A DNA stretch of 64,000 nt. It comes from Saprospiraceae bacterium (GTDB lineage Bacteria > Bacteroidota > Bacteroidia > Chitinophagales > Saprospiraceae). Below the pieces are notes generated by a model. The model was not told where the DNA came from and searched no databases. It saw only the letters and a list, made by a program, of their open reading frames with translations. The position numbers and the translations under genes were made by a program. Where the stretch lies: positions 1-64,000 of the forward strand of contig JADKGL010000027.1 of the NCBI GenBank assembly GCA_016722295.1, written 5' to 3'. Shown piece by piece: positions 1 through 10,022 of the stretch. Positions within the stretch are counted from its first letter, which is position 1; each line of letters begins with the position of its first letter.

Positions 1-83
1 TTTCCAGATTCCTCTGGCTGTTTCCAAACAAAGGACCTCCGTAGTTTCATCTCGTTATATGTAGTTATTTTTGTACTTGACAT
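1..83 (-). CDS. Possible 5' end of an unidentified minus-strand gene, cut by the window edge
   Basis: On the minus strand an ATG at 83-81 opens a frame of 27 codons that runs off the left edge (peptide begins MSSTKITTYNE). It would be divergent from the receptor starting at 132, leaving a 48 bp shared upstream region. The peptide is too short to recognise a family and there is no clear ribosome binding site, so it may be a chance open frame. Confidence 0.25.
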   Translation of the reverse strand, partial: MSSTKITTYNEMKLRRSFVWKQPEESG

Positions 84-131
84 TTTAACTGTCCAGTATA
101 ATTATTTATTCATTCACTATAATCAATTAAG

Positions 132-2496
132 ATGAAACTAAAATTCATTTATTCATTCATTATATTCTTTGTATTTACACAAAGCAATACGCTCAAATAA
201 AATATCAGGTCATATCAAAGACGAACAAAACCAATGAAGCATTAACTGGTGTGCAATATATATTAGTGATCCAAATACTGGCGCTACTTCAAATGAAGAA
301 GGGAACTATAAAATTGAAAACATCAAACCGGGCAATTACTTGTTCGAATATAGTTATACCGGCTATAAGAAAAGAGTAGAGCGCATTTTCATTGAAAAAG
401 ACACGATTATAAATATTTTAATTAGCCAATCCGTGTCGGAGCTTAATGAGGTCGTCGTCACTGCAGTAACTCGCTCCACAGAGCTAAAATTAAGCCCTTT
501 AGTCATCAAGCCAATCGATGCAGAATTACTCAATCAAAATAGCTCGACCAATTTAATCGACGCATTGCAAAATGTGCCTGGTGTAAACCAAATCACAACG
601 TGTGCAGGAATTTCAAAACCTACAATTCGAGGTTTGGGATACAACAGAGTGATCTCATTGTATAATGGCATTCGTCAAGAAGGTCAGCAATGGGGAGATG
701 AACATGGCGTTGAAATAGATGAATACTCAATTGACAGAATCGAAATTGTCAAAGGTCCGGGCAGTCTTATGTATGGCTCTGATGGTATCGCAGGAGTGCT
801 GAATTTTATTTCACCAAAATCACCTCCGATAGGTCAAGTCAATACACACCATATCCAATTATCAAAGCAATAATAATTTACTCGCCTACTCAATTTCAAA
901 TGCAGGAAACAAAAATGGTTTTCAATGGAATGGTCGGTTTAGTAATAAATTTGCAGGAAATTATCGGAATAGATATGACATTGAATTTACAATTCTGATT
1001 AAAAAATGGGGTTTTTCACATGTGAATTTTAGTTCATTCAACACAAGCCTCAACATGGTTGAAGGTGAAAGAGATAGTATTGGTAGATTTATTTTTGCAA
1101 AACCAGATGGACTTGGCTCTACAAATGAAGTTAGTGCAACAGACAATGATTTACGTGGATATAAAATTGGTTTTCCTCATCAAGGAGTAAATCATTTTAG
1201 AGTGCTCACCAACAATTACTTTATTCTAAAAAGAGGGACCATCAATTTAGATTTAGGCTTTCAGAATAACAAAAGAAAAGAGTTTGGAGATGTATTAAAT
1301 CCAAATGACAAAGCATTGTTTTTTGATCTGAATACATTCAACTATAATCTCAGATACAATATGTCAGCAATAAATTCTTGGGAAACATCTATTGGCCTGA
1401 GTGGCATGCAGCAGACTAGTAAAAACAAAGGAATAGAGTTTTTGACACCAGAATATAATCTATTTGATATCGGTGCATTTTTATTCACACAAAAGAGGAT
1501 TAATAAATTCACTCTAGCAGGAGGTATGCGTTTTGACAACAGAAATATCAATATCCACAAATTGATTTTAGACAGCTTAGAAGCTCCAGTGAGTATTGAA
1601 GACAGTACGACAACGTTAAAATTTAAAGCTTCCAATCAAAATTATAATAGCTTCTCGGGCAGTATCGGATTATCTTATCAAATTGATAAAAAATCAACAC
1701 TCAAGTTCAATTTGTCTAGAGGGTTCCGTGCACCAAATATTGCAGAAATTTCTTCAAATGGCAAACATGAAGGAACGCTTGATATGAGTATGGCAATGTG
1801 AAATTGAAACTCGAAGTAAGTCACCAAATAGATCTCGCCACTTTCAAATTCTGACCACGTAACATTCGAACTTACGCCATTTGTCAATCTTATTTCCAAT
1901 TACATATTTTCAGAGAAATTGACAAGTGTTTTTGGTGGTGACTCAATACCTGATCCAGATGAACCTACACCAGCATTCAAATTTACACAAGGAAGTTCAA
2001 CACTAATCGGTGGAGAAATATATTTGGATATACATCCACATCCATATGATTGGTTGCACATTGAAAATTCATTTTCATTTGTTCAGGCTACACAAAATAA
2101 TCAATCTGACAGCACGAAATATTTACCCTCAATCCTGCGCCAAAATACACTAGCGAATTGAAAGCGCAATTCAAAAAAAGCAGGAAAAATTTATCTAATG
2201 CTTACATAAAATTTGGCGTTGACCACTACTTTCAACAAGACAAATTTTTAAAGCATATGATACTGAAACTGGAACTCCAGCCTACACATTATTATGCAGG
2301 AGTTGGCGCTACAGTAAAAGCTTTTGACAGAAATAATTTTATGAATGTTTATATCAGTGGAGAAAATTTAGCAGATATAGGCTATCAAAGTCATTTGAGT
2401 CGATTAAAATATTCACCGCAAAATCCACTAACAGGTCGAAATGGAGTATTTAATATGGGGAGAAATATTAGTCTGAAACTGATATTTAATTTATAA
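132..2496 (+). pseudogene. TonB-dependent outer-membrane receptor with carboxypeptidase-regulatory-like N-domain, multiply frameshifted
   Basis: The product would be an outer-membrane active-transport receptor energised by TonB; the substrate is not recognisable. Joined across frames it reads as a signal peptide from the ATG at 132, a CarboxypepD_reg-like domain (ISGHIKDE ... GNYKIENIKPGNYLFEYSYTGY), a plug domain (ELNEVVVTA, then NVPGVNQI, GLGYNRVISLYNGIRQEGQQWG, VKGPGSLMYGSDGIAG) and a beta-barrel ending near 2496 (GRNISLKLIFNL). About 790 residues in total, normal for the family. Single-base shifts are needed near 180-270 (several), 850, 990, 1800, 1850, 1915 and 2150. Conserved protein on both sides of every break argues for sequencing error or very recent decay; the density here is among the highest in the window. 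No partner SusD-like lipoprotein follows. Confidence 0.85.
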
Positions 2497-2678
2497 TTCA
2501 AAGAAATCCCATAATAGAAAAAAAAGAGGTGAAATAAGGCTCTTCGCAGCTAATGATTCAAAAATGCGTGTGTTTTTTATAAATTTGTATATAATGCGGC
2601 TGTTTTTTATGATTTCCGTTTGCCACTTTGTTATTACCGAAAAAGAGTACATTCTAATTATTGCTGAGTAGAATCAAT

Positions 2679-5249
2679 TTAATTCTTAATTATTTTTTTT
2701 GTAAAAAATTTCCCATTCGGATCATGAATGCTAATAAAGTAGATTCCAGATTTTAGATTACTTACATCGAAGGTAGATAGGATGTTTCCAATGTTTTGGA
2801 CTTCATGGCATTGCTGACCAAATATATTGTGAATTTGGATTTTGTATGTTTCTACATTAGGATTAATAATGTGCAAGACATTATTAACAGGATTAGGATA
2901 AATTTCAAAACTGTTGTCATCTGATGAAGGATCACTACTTGCAGTTGTATTCGCTTCTAAAGCTCCTATATCTGGCGCTGCACCAAAATAATTTATATTG
3001 ATTTGATCACTTATGTTAGGGATATATTCCGCTTTGTCTATCAAGTCGCTTGAAAACAATAAATGATAATCTCCATTGCTTGGGTTGACAAATTTTGGAT
3101 TAAAGTTGTAGCCTTTAATCTGTAATAAATTCTTATCGTAGTTTCCTGTAATTTTTCTTAAATTGAGATCAAGTGAATCTAAATTATTATACCCTCTGCA
3201 AGACATAAGGTCACCATGAGTTCCATTGATTGTGGCCAACTTATTATTTTCCGAAAAGAAATTATCATTGATTGATTTAAATCCATAATCATTTTGATTT
3301 AATACGGATTCAAAATTGAGTACAATAAATTTTGAATTCCAACTATTGTTTTTACTGATTATTCGTTTCCATGTGTTCTGCCAAAGGAAAAAGTTAAACG
3401 ACAATGAATCTTCAACACTCATCGTATTATGATAAAAATGTAGGTCAGTACGAACTTCTGCTGGTTCTGGACCAGTGTTCATCTTAAGTCCAGTTGACCA
3501 AACTTTATTTTGTGCACCTTCACAACTATTATATCCAATATATATTTCAGGATTAATATTGTCAACTGAGTTTGGTATGTTTGCTCTTGTTGGAGATTTA
3601 TCTACAATGTTTCTAAAAAAATAAGCAGGACCAGAATTGCTATATGTTATATTATTTTCTTCAAAAGGAATCAAAGAAAATACAATGGGACAATTTGAAA
3701 TTCTGTTATTCCAAATTCGATAATTGGCAGCATTGCCTATTATGTCAATGGCATCATAGCAATTAATGTATGTATTGTTATAAATATCGATATCTTGAAA
3801 TGGTGAGACTTCAGACTGCCTTGCAGCTCCTCCAGAGATTAGACCATTGATTGTATTATTTCTTAAGATAATATTTTTTGTGATTGTATTTGTTTGTGGT
3901 TCAAAATAAACAAAGCTCTTTTGTAAATCTCGTCCATATTTTCCATTATCCAATATCCAATTGATATCACCTGTTAAGGTGAGTGAAGTGTTTTTGAAAG
4001 CTCCATGCATCCATGCTCCGGTTTGATCTTTTGCAATACAGTTTTGTATAATGGTACTATCAGATTTACCGCCAAAATACATTGGTGAGGTATTGTGTTC
4101 AAAGGTACAATGATCTATTATAGTGTTCGTCATATTAGTAAAAATGAGTGCTGTTGCACTAATGTCGTATTCCAATGCACCTAGAATGGTAAAGGAGACA
4201 TTTGATTTTCCATAGTTTTTGAGCGTAATATTTTTAACAATAAATTGAGGATTGTTATAGGTTTTGGAATTGGATATTCGTAGAAAATAATTTTGTTTAG
4301 ATACAGTAATTTTTTTACCATTTGGATTTTCACCATTACTGAGTTTGATAAAATAATTATTTGCATTTCTATAAAATCCTGATCCAAAATAAGTTTTGCA
4401 ATTAGTAAGACATTCTTTATAATATGTATTCAAGGATAGAAATTGTTGGGTATAAATAGTTGCATAAGGAAATAAACGTAAATTGTCGTAAAGGAATAAT
4501 GCAGAAAATGCTGTGGATGCTGGTAATTTTGCAGTGTAAATATTTTGTGCCGCATTGTATAAAGTCCAAGTGGGATAACAAGATTCTTGTGAAGGATCGC
4601 TTCCATCAAACACAGCTGATTCATTTGGCATTGAAGAGATAATAATAGGTGTGGATAAATCACTACATAAGGATGGAGTTACATTAAAATTCAAGCCACC
4701 AACATAATAAGTTCCACCTTTACAAAGGATCATTGTACCACATTTAATTTTCTTGGCATCAAAATTAAATAATGTATCAATCGCACCAGGTGAACTAGAA
4801 CTGTATGTGCGTCCTTTACCATTGGGACTAACATATAAAATATCCGATGATGAATGACTGAGATTAACTTCTTTTTTTGTAGAAACTTTAGCTGTAAAAT
4901 TATGCTTATTGAATGTAGGAAAACTATCTATAATAGTAATATCGAGCATATATTCAGTACCAGCTTTCAACTGTAAAATACTTCCTGCAAATAGTTTATT
5001 TCCTCCTGAATAAGTAAAAGTAGAAGGATCTATTCCATTACGCCAAGACGGTGCAATAGATTCTTTAAATTTTATTTCAAATGAAACGTGATTGCTTATT
5101 GAATTTGCATTTTCTATATAATATCCAATACTATTGATTGTACTTTCAGTACGAATGACTTGAGATAAAATAGAATCACCATTAGTCAAGAATAGGATCG
5201 CAACGAGCAACGATGTAAAGACTTTATTCATACTATTTATTGCATTCAA
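2679..5249 (-). CDS. T9SS-secreted right-handed beta-helix protein
   Basis: An 856-residue exported protein. Residues 1-30 form a signal peptide (two close Met codons; the second, MNKVFTSLLVAILFL, is an equally good start). The middle, about 330-700, is rich in short Asn/Ile-rich strands (IIDHCTFEHNTSPMYF, NNTINGLISG, IDIYNNTYINCYDAI), typical of parallel beta-helix/NosD-like folds found in polysaccharide lyases and surface proteins. The last 75 residues are a type A T9SS sorting domain (EIYPNPVNNVLHI ... LKSGIYFISI). It is therefore likely exported across the outer membrane by T9SS and surface-attached or released. No catalytic residues could be assigned, so a lyase activity is only a possibility. 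It is flanked by intergenic DNA and appears monocistronic. Confidence 0.85.
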   Translation of the reverse strand: MNAINSMNKVFTSLLVAILFLTNGDSILSQVIRTESTINSIGYYIENANSISNHVSFEIKFKESIAPSWRNGIDPSTFTYSGGNKLFAGSILQLKAGTEYMLDITIIDSFPTFNKHNFTAKVSTKKEVNLSHSSSDILYVSPNGKGRTYSSSSPGAIDTLFNFDAKKIKCGTMILCKGGTYYVGGLNFNVTPSLCSDLSTPIIISSMPNESAVFDGSDPSQESCYPTWTLYNAAQNIYTAKLPASTAFSALFLYDNLRLFPYATIYTQQFLSLNTYYKECLTNCKTYFGSGFYRNANNYFIKLSNGENPNGKKITVSKQNYFLRISNSKTYNNPQFIVKNITLKNYGKSNVSFTILGALEYDISATALIFTNMTNTIIDHCTFEHNTSPMYFGGKSDSTIIQNCIAKDQTGAWMHGAFKNTSLTLTGDINWILDNGKYGRDLQKSFVYFEPQTNTITKNIILRNNTINGLISGGAARQSEVSPFQDIDIYNNTYINCYDAIDIIGNAANYRIWNNRISNCPIVFSLIPFEENNITYSNSGPAYFFRNIVDKSPTRANIPNSVDNINPEIYIGYNSCEGAQNKVWSTGLKMNTGPEPAEVRTDLHFYHNTMSVEDSLSFNFFLWQNTWKRIISKNNSWNSKFIVLNFESVLNQNDYGFKSINDNFFSENNKLATINGTHGDLMSCRGYNNLDSLDLNLRKITGNYDKNLLQIKGYNFNPKFVNPSNGDYHLLFSSDLIDKAEYIPNISDQININYFGAAPDIGALEANTTASSDPSSDDNSFEIYPNPVNNVLHIINPNVETYKIQIHNIFGQQCHEVQNIGNILSTFDVSNLKSGIYFISIHDPNGKFFTKKIIKN

Positions 5250-5384
5250 AACTTAAAGATAGTAAATAGCAAGCTTATAACTGTCTCTTTATTGGCTAAA
5301 TTTGTATGGATGAGCTCAGCCAATTACATTAAGAGCCAATAATAGAATTATTGGATGTTGTTTTTCATAATGTAATTTGAAAAC

Positions 5385-8198
5385 TTACTTCAACTTTTGC
5401 TTTACCTCAGTAATCTCGTATGCTTCGATGATATCGCCTACTCTGAGATCATTGTAGTTCTTGACTGCAAGACCGCACTCCATATTATTCTTCACTTCTT
5501 TGACATCATCTTTGAAGCGTTTTAATGAAGCAAGTTCTGCATTGCCGCCTTCCTTGTTAGGATATACTACGATGCCTTCGCGTATGACTCGAATATTGCT
5601 ATTTCTGTTGATTTTTCCACTTGTGACAAATCCTCCTGCAACTGTTCCAATCTTAGGAATCTTATATACTTCTCGTACTTCAACTGTTCCGATGATTTCT
5701 TCTTCTTTCGTTGGCTCAAGCATCCCTTCCATTGCGAGTTTGATTTCGTCAATGGCTTCATAGATGATAGAGTAGGTCTTGATTTCAACGCCTTCTTTTT
5801 CTGCAAGTGCCCGAGCAGAAACAGATGGTCTAACTTGGAATCCAATGACAATAGCTTCAGACGCTGATGCAAGTAGAATATCGGATTCTATAATTTGTCC
5901 TACTGCCTTGTGTATTACTGTTACTTGAATTGTTTCAACTGATAACTTGATCAAACTATCAGCAAGAGCTTCCACAGAACCGTCTACGTCTCCTTTAATG
6001 ATTAATCGTAATTCTTTGAAATTACCCAATGCAAGACGTCTTCCTATTTCATCTAGTGAAATTCGCTTAGATGCTCTTGTAGTTTGCTCTCTAGAAATCT
6101 GAGACCGCTTTGTAGCTAATTGTCTAGCTTCAGCCTCATCCTCCATTACTTTAAATTTTTCACCCGCTGTAGGTGCACCAGTCAATCCTAAGACTAAAAC
6201 GGGCGTAGAAGGGCCGGCTTCTTTTAACTTTTGCCCACGTTCGTTAAACATGGCTTTTACACGACCTGAGTTTTCTCCAGCAATAATTACATCGCCCATT
6301 TTAAGGGTTCCATTTTGAACCAACATTTTGGTTACATAGCCTCGACCTTTATCTAATGAGGCTTCAATAACTGTACCGATTGCAAGTCTATTTGGATTCG
6401 CACTCAATTCAAGTACTTCTGCTTCTAATAATATTTTTTCTAATAGAGCTTCGATTCCTAATCCTGTTTTTGCAGATATTTCTTGAGAAGAAAATTTTCC
6501 ACCCCAGCTATCTACTAATAGATTCATTTGTGAAAGCTCATTTTTAATTCGTTCTGGATCTGCACCAGCCTTATCTATTTTATTTATCGCAAAAACCATT
6601 GGAACATTGGCTGCTTGAGCATGTGATATTGCTTCTTTTGTTTGAGGCATTATCCTATCATCGGCAGCTACAATAATTACTGCAACGTCAGTTACTTTTG
6701 CTCCTCTAGCTCTCATTGCCGTAAAGGCTTCGTGACCAGGAGTATCGAGGAATGTGATTTTTTTATTTTGAGCACCTACCAATACTTCATAGGCTCCGAT
6801 ATGCTGTGTGATACCTCCAGCTTCTCCTGAAACAACATTTGCTTTACGGATATAATCCAATAAGGAAGTTTTTCCATGGTCTACGTGACCCATGACAGCT
6901 ACAATTGGAGCTCTTGGTAAAAGATCTTTAGGATCGTCAACTTCAACTTCAACATCTTGTTTTTCTTCTTCTGCTGAAATAAATTCAATCTTAGTATTGA
7001 ATTCTTCTGCTAAAATCTCAATGACTTCTGCATCCAAACGTTGATTGATGGATACAATGATACCCATATTCATACAAGTCATGATGACATCAGTTACAGG
7101 AACATCGAGCAAGCTAGATAACTCTGATACAGTAACAAATTCTGTCAATTGTATTACGTTAGTTATTTCATTTGCCTCGCGCTGTTCTCTCGTTTCTCGC
7201 ATTTCATCACGTTTGTCGCGACGAATTTTCTGCCGAACATTTTTCTTACCCATGTTCAAGCGAGCCATTGTATTTTTTATCTTATCCTCGATTTCCTTTT
7301 GGGTAACTTCTTTTACTACATCTACTTTCTTAGGACCTCTCAAAAGTCGAGGTCTTTCGACTACTGATCCTGCAGCAGGAGCTTTGCCAAATTCCTTAGT
7401 ATCAACTTTTTTACGTTTTCGTTTTCTTTTTTTCTTGTCAGCATCACTAAGATTCGTTGTTCCTGGTGTTACAACAAGTTTCTTTTCTAACGTTTTTTTA
7501 GGTGCTTCTTTATCTTTAAACTTCTCTGTATCTATTTTCCCTATAATCTTTAAGCCTTTTAATTCTGGCGCTTTGATTCTGGTTAACTCTTCGATTACTA
7601 CTTCTGGTTCGGTAGGAACTTCTACAGTTTTTTCTGGTGTTTTTTCAGTTTTTACTTCTTCTTTCGGAGTTGTTTGTTCAAGAGGTTTTTCTGATTTTGT
7701 TGACTTTTTAGCCTTAGGTTTTTCAACGACTTCTTTTTTCTCTAAATCTATTTTTCCTACTACGGTCAATTTCGGTTTATGCGCTTCATCAACTCTTGCT
7801 TCGATCACCTCTTCCTTTGGTTTTTCGACTACTTCTTTGATTGGTTCTGCGACCTCTACTATAACTGGCGGAGGTGGCGGGGGAGGTGGAGGTGGTGGCG
7901 GAGGTGGAGTAACTGCTTTTGGATTAGCTTTTGAACCTATAGGTTCTCCAAAAAGATTTACTTCCACTTTAGGATGCAATTTTTCCTTAATAATTGCGGC
8001 TTGTTTTTGCAATTGGGTAGCCTGTTCCTTTTCCTTTATGGATCCCTGGAATTCTTTTAAGAGTTCCTCGTACATTTCGTCGGTTACTTTCGCTGTTGGC
8101 TTTGAGTCTAAGTCGTAACCCTTCTTGTGAAGATGTTCTACGATCGTTGTCAATCCAACATTGAAATCCGTAGCTACTTTAATTAATAATCGAGTCAT
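5385..8198 (-). CDS. infB: Translation initiation factor IF-2
   Basis: GTPase that brings initiator fMet-tRNA to the 30S subunit and promotes subunit joining. The 937 residues show the Bacteroidota-type IF2 N-domain (MTRLLIKVATDFNVG), a long low-complexity Pro/Lys/Glu linker, then the G domain with GHVDHGKT near residue 437, DTPGHEAF and NKID near 539, and domains II-IV to the C-terminus. Length is usual for the phylum. The linker contains 14 consecutive prolines (residues 98-111, window 7866-7907), an extreme EF-P-dependent stretch. It is the last gene of rimP-nusA-infB, 34 bp after nusA, so it is probably co-transcribed. The frame is intact over 2.8 kb. Confidence 0.98.
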   Translation of the reverse strand: MTRLLIKVATDFNVGLTTIVEHLHKKGYDLDSKPTAKVTDEMYEELLKEFQGSIKEKEQATQLQKQAAIIKEKLHPKVEVNLFGEPIGSKANPKAVTPPPPPPPPPPPPPPVIVEVAEPIKEVVEKPKEEVIEARVDEAHKPKLTVVGKIDLEKKEVVEKPKAKKSTKSEKPLEQTTPKEEVKTEKTPEKTVEVPTEPEVVIEELTRIKAPELKGLKIIGKIDTEKFKDKEAPKKTLEKKLVVTPGTTNLSDADKKKRKRKRKKVDTKEFGKAPAAGSVVERPRLLRGPKKVDVVKEVTQKEIEDKIKNTMARLNMGKKNVRQKIRRDKRDEMRETREQREANEITNVIQLTEFVTVSELSSLLDVPVTDVIMTCMNMGIIVSINQRLDAEVIEILAEEFNTKIEFISAEEEKQDVEVEVDDPKDLLPRAPIVAVMGHVDHGKTSLLDYIRKANVVSGEAGGITQHIGAYEVLVGAQNKKITFLDTPGHEAFTAMRARGAKVTDVAVIIVAADDRIMPQTKEAISHAQAANVPMVFAINKIDKAGADPERIKNELSQMNLLVDSWGGKFSSQEISAKTGLGIEALLEKILLEAEVLELSANPNRLAIGTVIEASLDKGRGYVTKMLVQNGTLKMGDVIIAGENSGRVKAMFNERGQKLKEAGPSTPVLVLGLTGAPTAGEKFKVMEDEAEARQLATKRSQISREQTTRASKRISLDEIGRRLALGNFKELRLIIKGDVDGSVEALADSLIKLSVETIQVTVIHKAVGQIIESDILLASASEAIVIGFQVRPSVSARALAEKEGVEIKTYSIIYEAIDEIKLAMEGMLEPTKEEEIIGTVEVREVYKIPKIGTVAGGFVTSGKINRNSNIRVIREGIVVYPNKEGGNAELASLKRFKDDVKEVKNNMECGLAVKNYNDLRVGDIIEAYEITEVKQKLK

Positions 8199-8232
8199 CC
8201 GCTTTTTTAAAGATGTATTTTTTTATTGCTGC

Positions 8233-9468
8233 TTATTCTTCAAATTCTGATTTCAAAATATCCAATAATTCTTGGATTGTTTCTTCCTCAAGATCTGTTC
8301 TTCTAATTAATTCTTCCTTACTTAAGTTCAATACACTGCGCGCAGTATCACAGCCTATATTTTTTAACGCTTCTATAATCCAATCTTCGATTTCATCTTT
8401 AAATTCATCCAAATCGACATCATCCACTTCTCCAGCTTCCTGATCTCTATAAACATCGATCTCATAGCCTGTCAAACGTGAAGCTAATTTAATATTCGCT
8501 CCACCTTTTCCAATGGCTAATGATAATTGATCAGCTTTTAAAAAAACATTTGCTTTTTTTGTAGCCTCGTCGATTTCGATATTGTTTACCTTAGCTGGTG
8601 TCAAACTTCTTTGGATATAAAGATTGAGATTGGTCGTATAATTTACGATATCTATATTTTCATTTCTCAATTCTCTTACGATTCCATGGATACGTGAACC
8701 TTTCATACCGACACAAGCTCCTACTGGATCAATTCTATCGTCAAATGATTCCACAGCAACCTTTGCCCTTTCTCCTGGCATTCTCACGATTTTTTTAATC
8801 GCAATCAAGCCATCTTCAATTTCTGGAACTTCTTGCTCCATCAATCTTTGTAAGAAGGTATGATCTGTTCTAGAAAGTGTAATTGAAGGCAGACCATTTT
8901 TTAGTTCTACTTTTCGTATTACAGCTCGAACGATATCTCCTTTGCGGAAATGATCTCCTTTGATCATTTCAGTTCGTGGAAGTACCAATTCATTGTTTGT
9001 GGCATCGTCAATGATTAATAATTCACGCTTTAATACCTGATTTACTTCACCAATTACGATCTCACCTTCGCGCTCACTATATTTTTTATAGACATCGTCT
9101 TTCTCTAATTCAGTGATTCGAGAGACTAAGGTTTGTCTAGCAGCCATGATGGCTCTTCGTCCAAAATCTTCTAAGCTTAATTGCTCGTAACATTCTAAAC
9201 CTACCTCATAATCTTCATCAATGGAGATTGCTTCTGAAATGGCAATTTCTTTTAGATCATCAGTCACCTCACCATCGGGGACTATCATACGTACACGCCA
9301 GATTTCTAGGTCTCCTTTTTGTGCATTGACGATGACATTAAAGTTTTCATCTGATGCATATTTCTTTTTGATGAGTGATCTGAATACATCTTCCAATACC
9401 CTAACCATGGTTGGGCGATCGATATTTTTTCCAGCTTTAAACTCAGCAAAAGTTTCAACGAGTTTCAT
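8233..9468 (-). CDS. nusA: Transcription termination/antitermination factor NusA
   Basis: RNA polymerase-associated factor acting in pausing, termination and antitermination. The 411 residues contain the N-terminal RNAP-binding domain (1-125), an S1 domain (about 135-200), KH1 with GMKG at 254-257, KH2 with GKGG at 320-323, and a short C-terminal helix-hairpin-helix-like domain (365-411, CDTARSVLNLSKEELIRRT). The start is fixed by a 4 bp ATGA overlap with the rimP stop, which implies translational coupling. NusA is the prime candidate to act on the terminator-like hairpin in the operon leader at 9954-9978. Confidence 0.98.
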   Translation of the reverse strand: MKLVETFAEFKAGKNIDRPTMVRVLEDVFRSLIKKKYASDENFNVIVNAQKGDLEIWRVRMIVPDGEVTDDLKEIAISEAISIDEDYEVGLECYEQLSLEDFGRRAIMAARQTLVSRITELEKDDVYKKYSEREGEIVIGEVNQVLKRELLIIDDATNNELVLPRTEMIKGDHFRKGDIVRAVIRKVELKNGLPSITLSRTDHTFLQRLMEQEVPEIEDGLIAIKKIVRMPGERAKVAVESFDDRIDPVGACVGMKGSRIHGIVRELRNENIDIVNYTTNLNLYIQRSLTPAKVNNIEIDEATKKANVFLKADQLSLAIGKGGANIKLASRLTGYEIDVYRDQEAGEVDDVDLDEFKDEIEDWIIEALKNIGCDTARSVLNLSKEELIRRTDLEEETIQELLDILKSEFEE

Positions 9469-9935
9469 AATTTAATTTGAATTTTTGCTTCATGAATTAA
9501 TTTATATTCGATGCTTACTTGCATATTTTTTTTAATTTTCTTTTTGTCTTCTTTGTAAATTTCTTCCCAGCTAACTGTGATCTTTTCTTCATCTGCTGAA
9601 GTCAGAACACCCTCTGCTCTTTCCTCTGTGCCATATCTCACGATAATATTTCGACCAATATTTTTGATAAATTGGCGAGGAAACTTCAGCGGTCGGTCTA
9701 TGCCAGGTGAAGATACTTCTAAAAGATAATCTTCTCCAAGATATTTTTTATCATCCAAAAAAGCTTCAACTATCCTAGAAACCTCCTTGCAACGATCAAA
9801 ACTTAAAGGACTATCAGAATCCATAAAAACACCTAAATGCTTCCCATTTTGTTCAATTTCCACCAAAAAACAATCCAAAAAGCCTTCCTCTTTGAATTTT
9901 TCCGTCAATAAATTCTCGATTTCTTCCGTGAACAT
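9465..9935 (-). CDS. rimP: Ribosome maturation factor RimP
   Basis: Assists 30S subunit maturation. The 156-residue protein has the family's two-domain layout: an alpha/beta N-domain (GVFMDSDSPLSFDRCKEVSRIVEAFLDD, LEVSSPGIDRPLKFPRQF), with the SSPG(I/L)DRPL motif at its end, and a C-terminal SH3-like barrel (ADEEKITVSWEEIYK). It is first in the rimP-nusA-infB operon. Its stop overlaps the nusA ATG. The start at 9935 lies about 18 bp after a terminator-like hairpin and T-run in the leader. Confidence 0.96.
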   Translation of the reverse strand: MFTEEIENLLTEKFKEEGFLDCFLVEIEQNGKHLGVFMDSDSPLSFDRCKEVSRIVEAFLDDKKYLGEDYLLEVSSPGIDRPLKFPRQFIKNIGRNIIVRYGTEERAEGVLTSADEEKITVSWEEIYKEDKKKIKKNMQVSIEYKLIHEAKIQIKL

Positions 9936-9953
9936 ATCTTAATTTGAACAAAC

Positions 9954-9978
9954 AAAAAAGGGAACTTTTCTGTTCCCT
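9954..9978 (-). terminator. Intrinsic-terminator-like hairpin in the leader of rimP-nusA-infB (candidate attenuator)
   Basis: Read on the minus strand, the stem GGGAAC, a 6-base loop and GTTCCC (9977-9960, extended by one A-T pair) are followed at once by six T residues. The hairpin lies between the predicted promoter box (9994-10001) and the rimP start (9935), so operon transcripts must pass through it. The neighbouring mqnC is divergent and begins downstream of it, so it cannot be a 3' terminator for either gene. Confidence 0.6.
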
Positions 9979-9993
9979 CTTTGAAAAACCTCG

Positions 9994-10001
9994 CAAATAT
10001 A
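9994..10001 (-). promoter_or_regulatory. Predicted -7 promoter box for rimP-nusA-infB
   Basis: The minus strand reads TATATTTG, an exact match to the Bacteroidota -7 consensus TAnnTTTG, about 60 bp upstream of rimP. No convincing -33 TTTG is seen at the usual spacing. Confidence 0.5.
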
Positions 10002-10022
10002 GGAAAAACTCTTCACAAATCC

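Noticed and set aside
7045..8118. Long plus-strand open frame (357 codons) with a glycine run, antisense to infB
   Set aside because: The glycine run is simply the complement of the polyproline codons. The peptide has no domain and infB is certain on the other strand.
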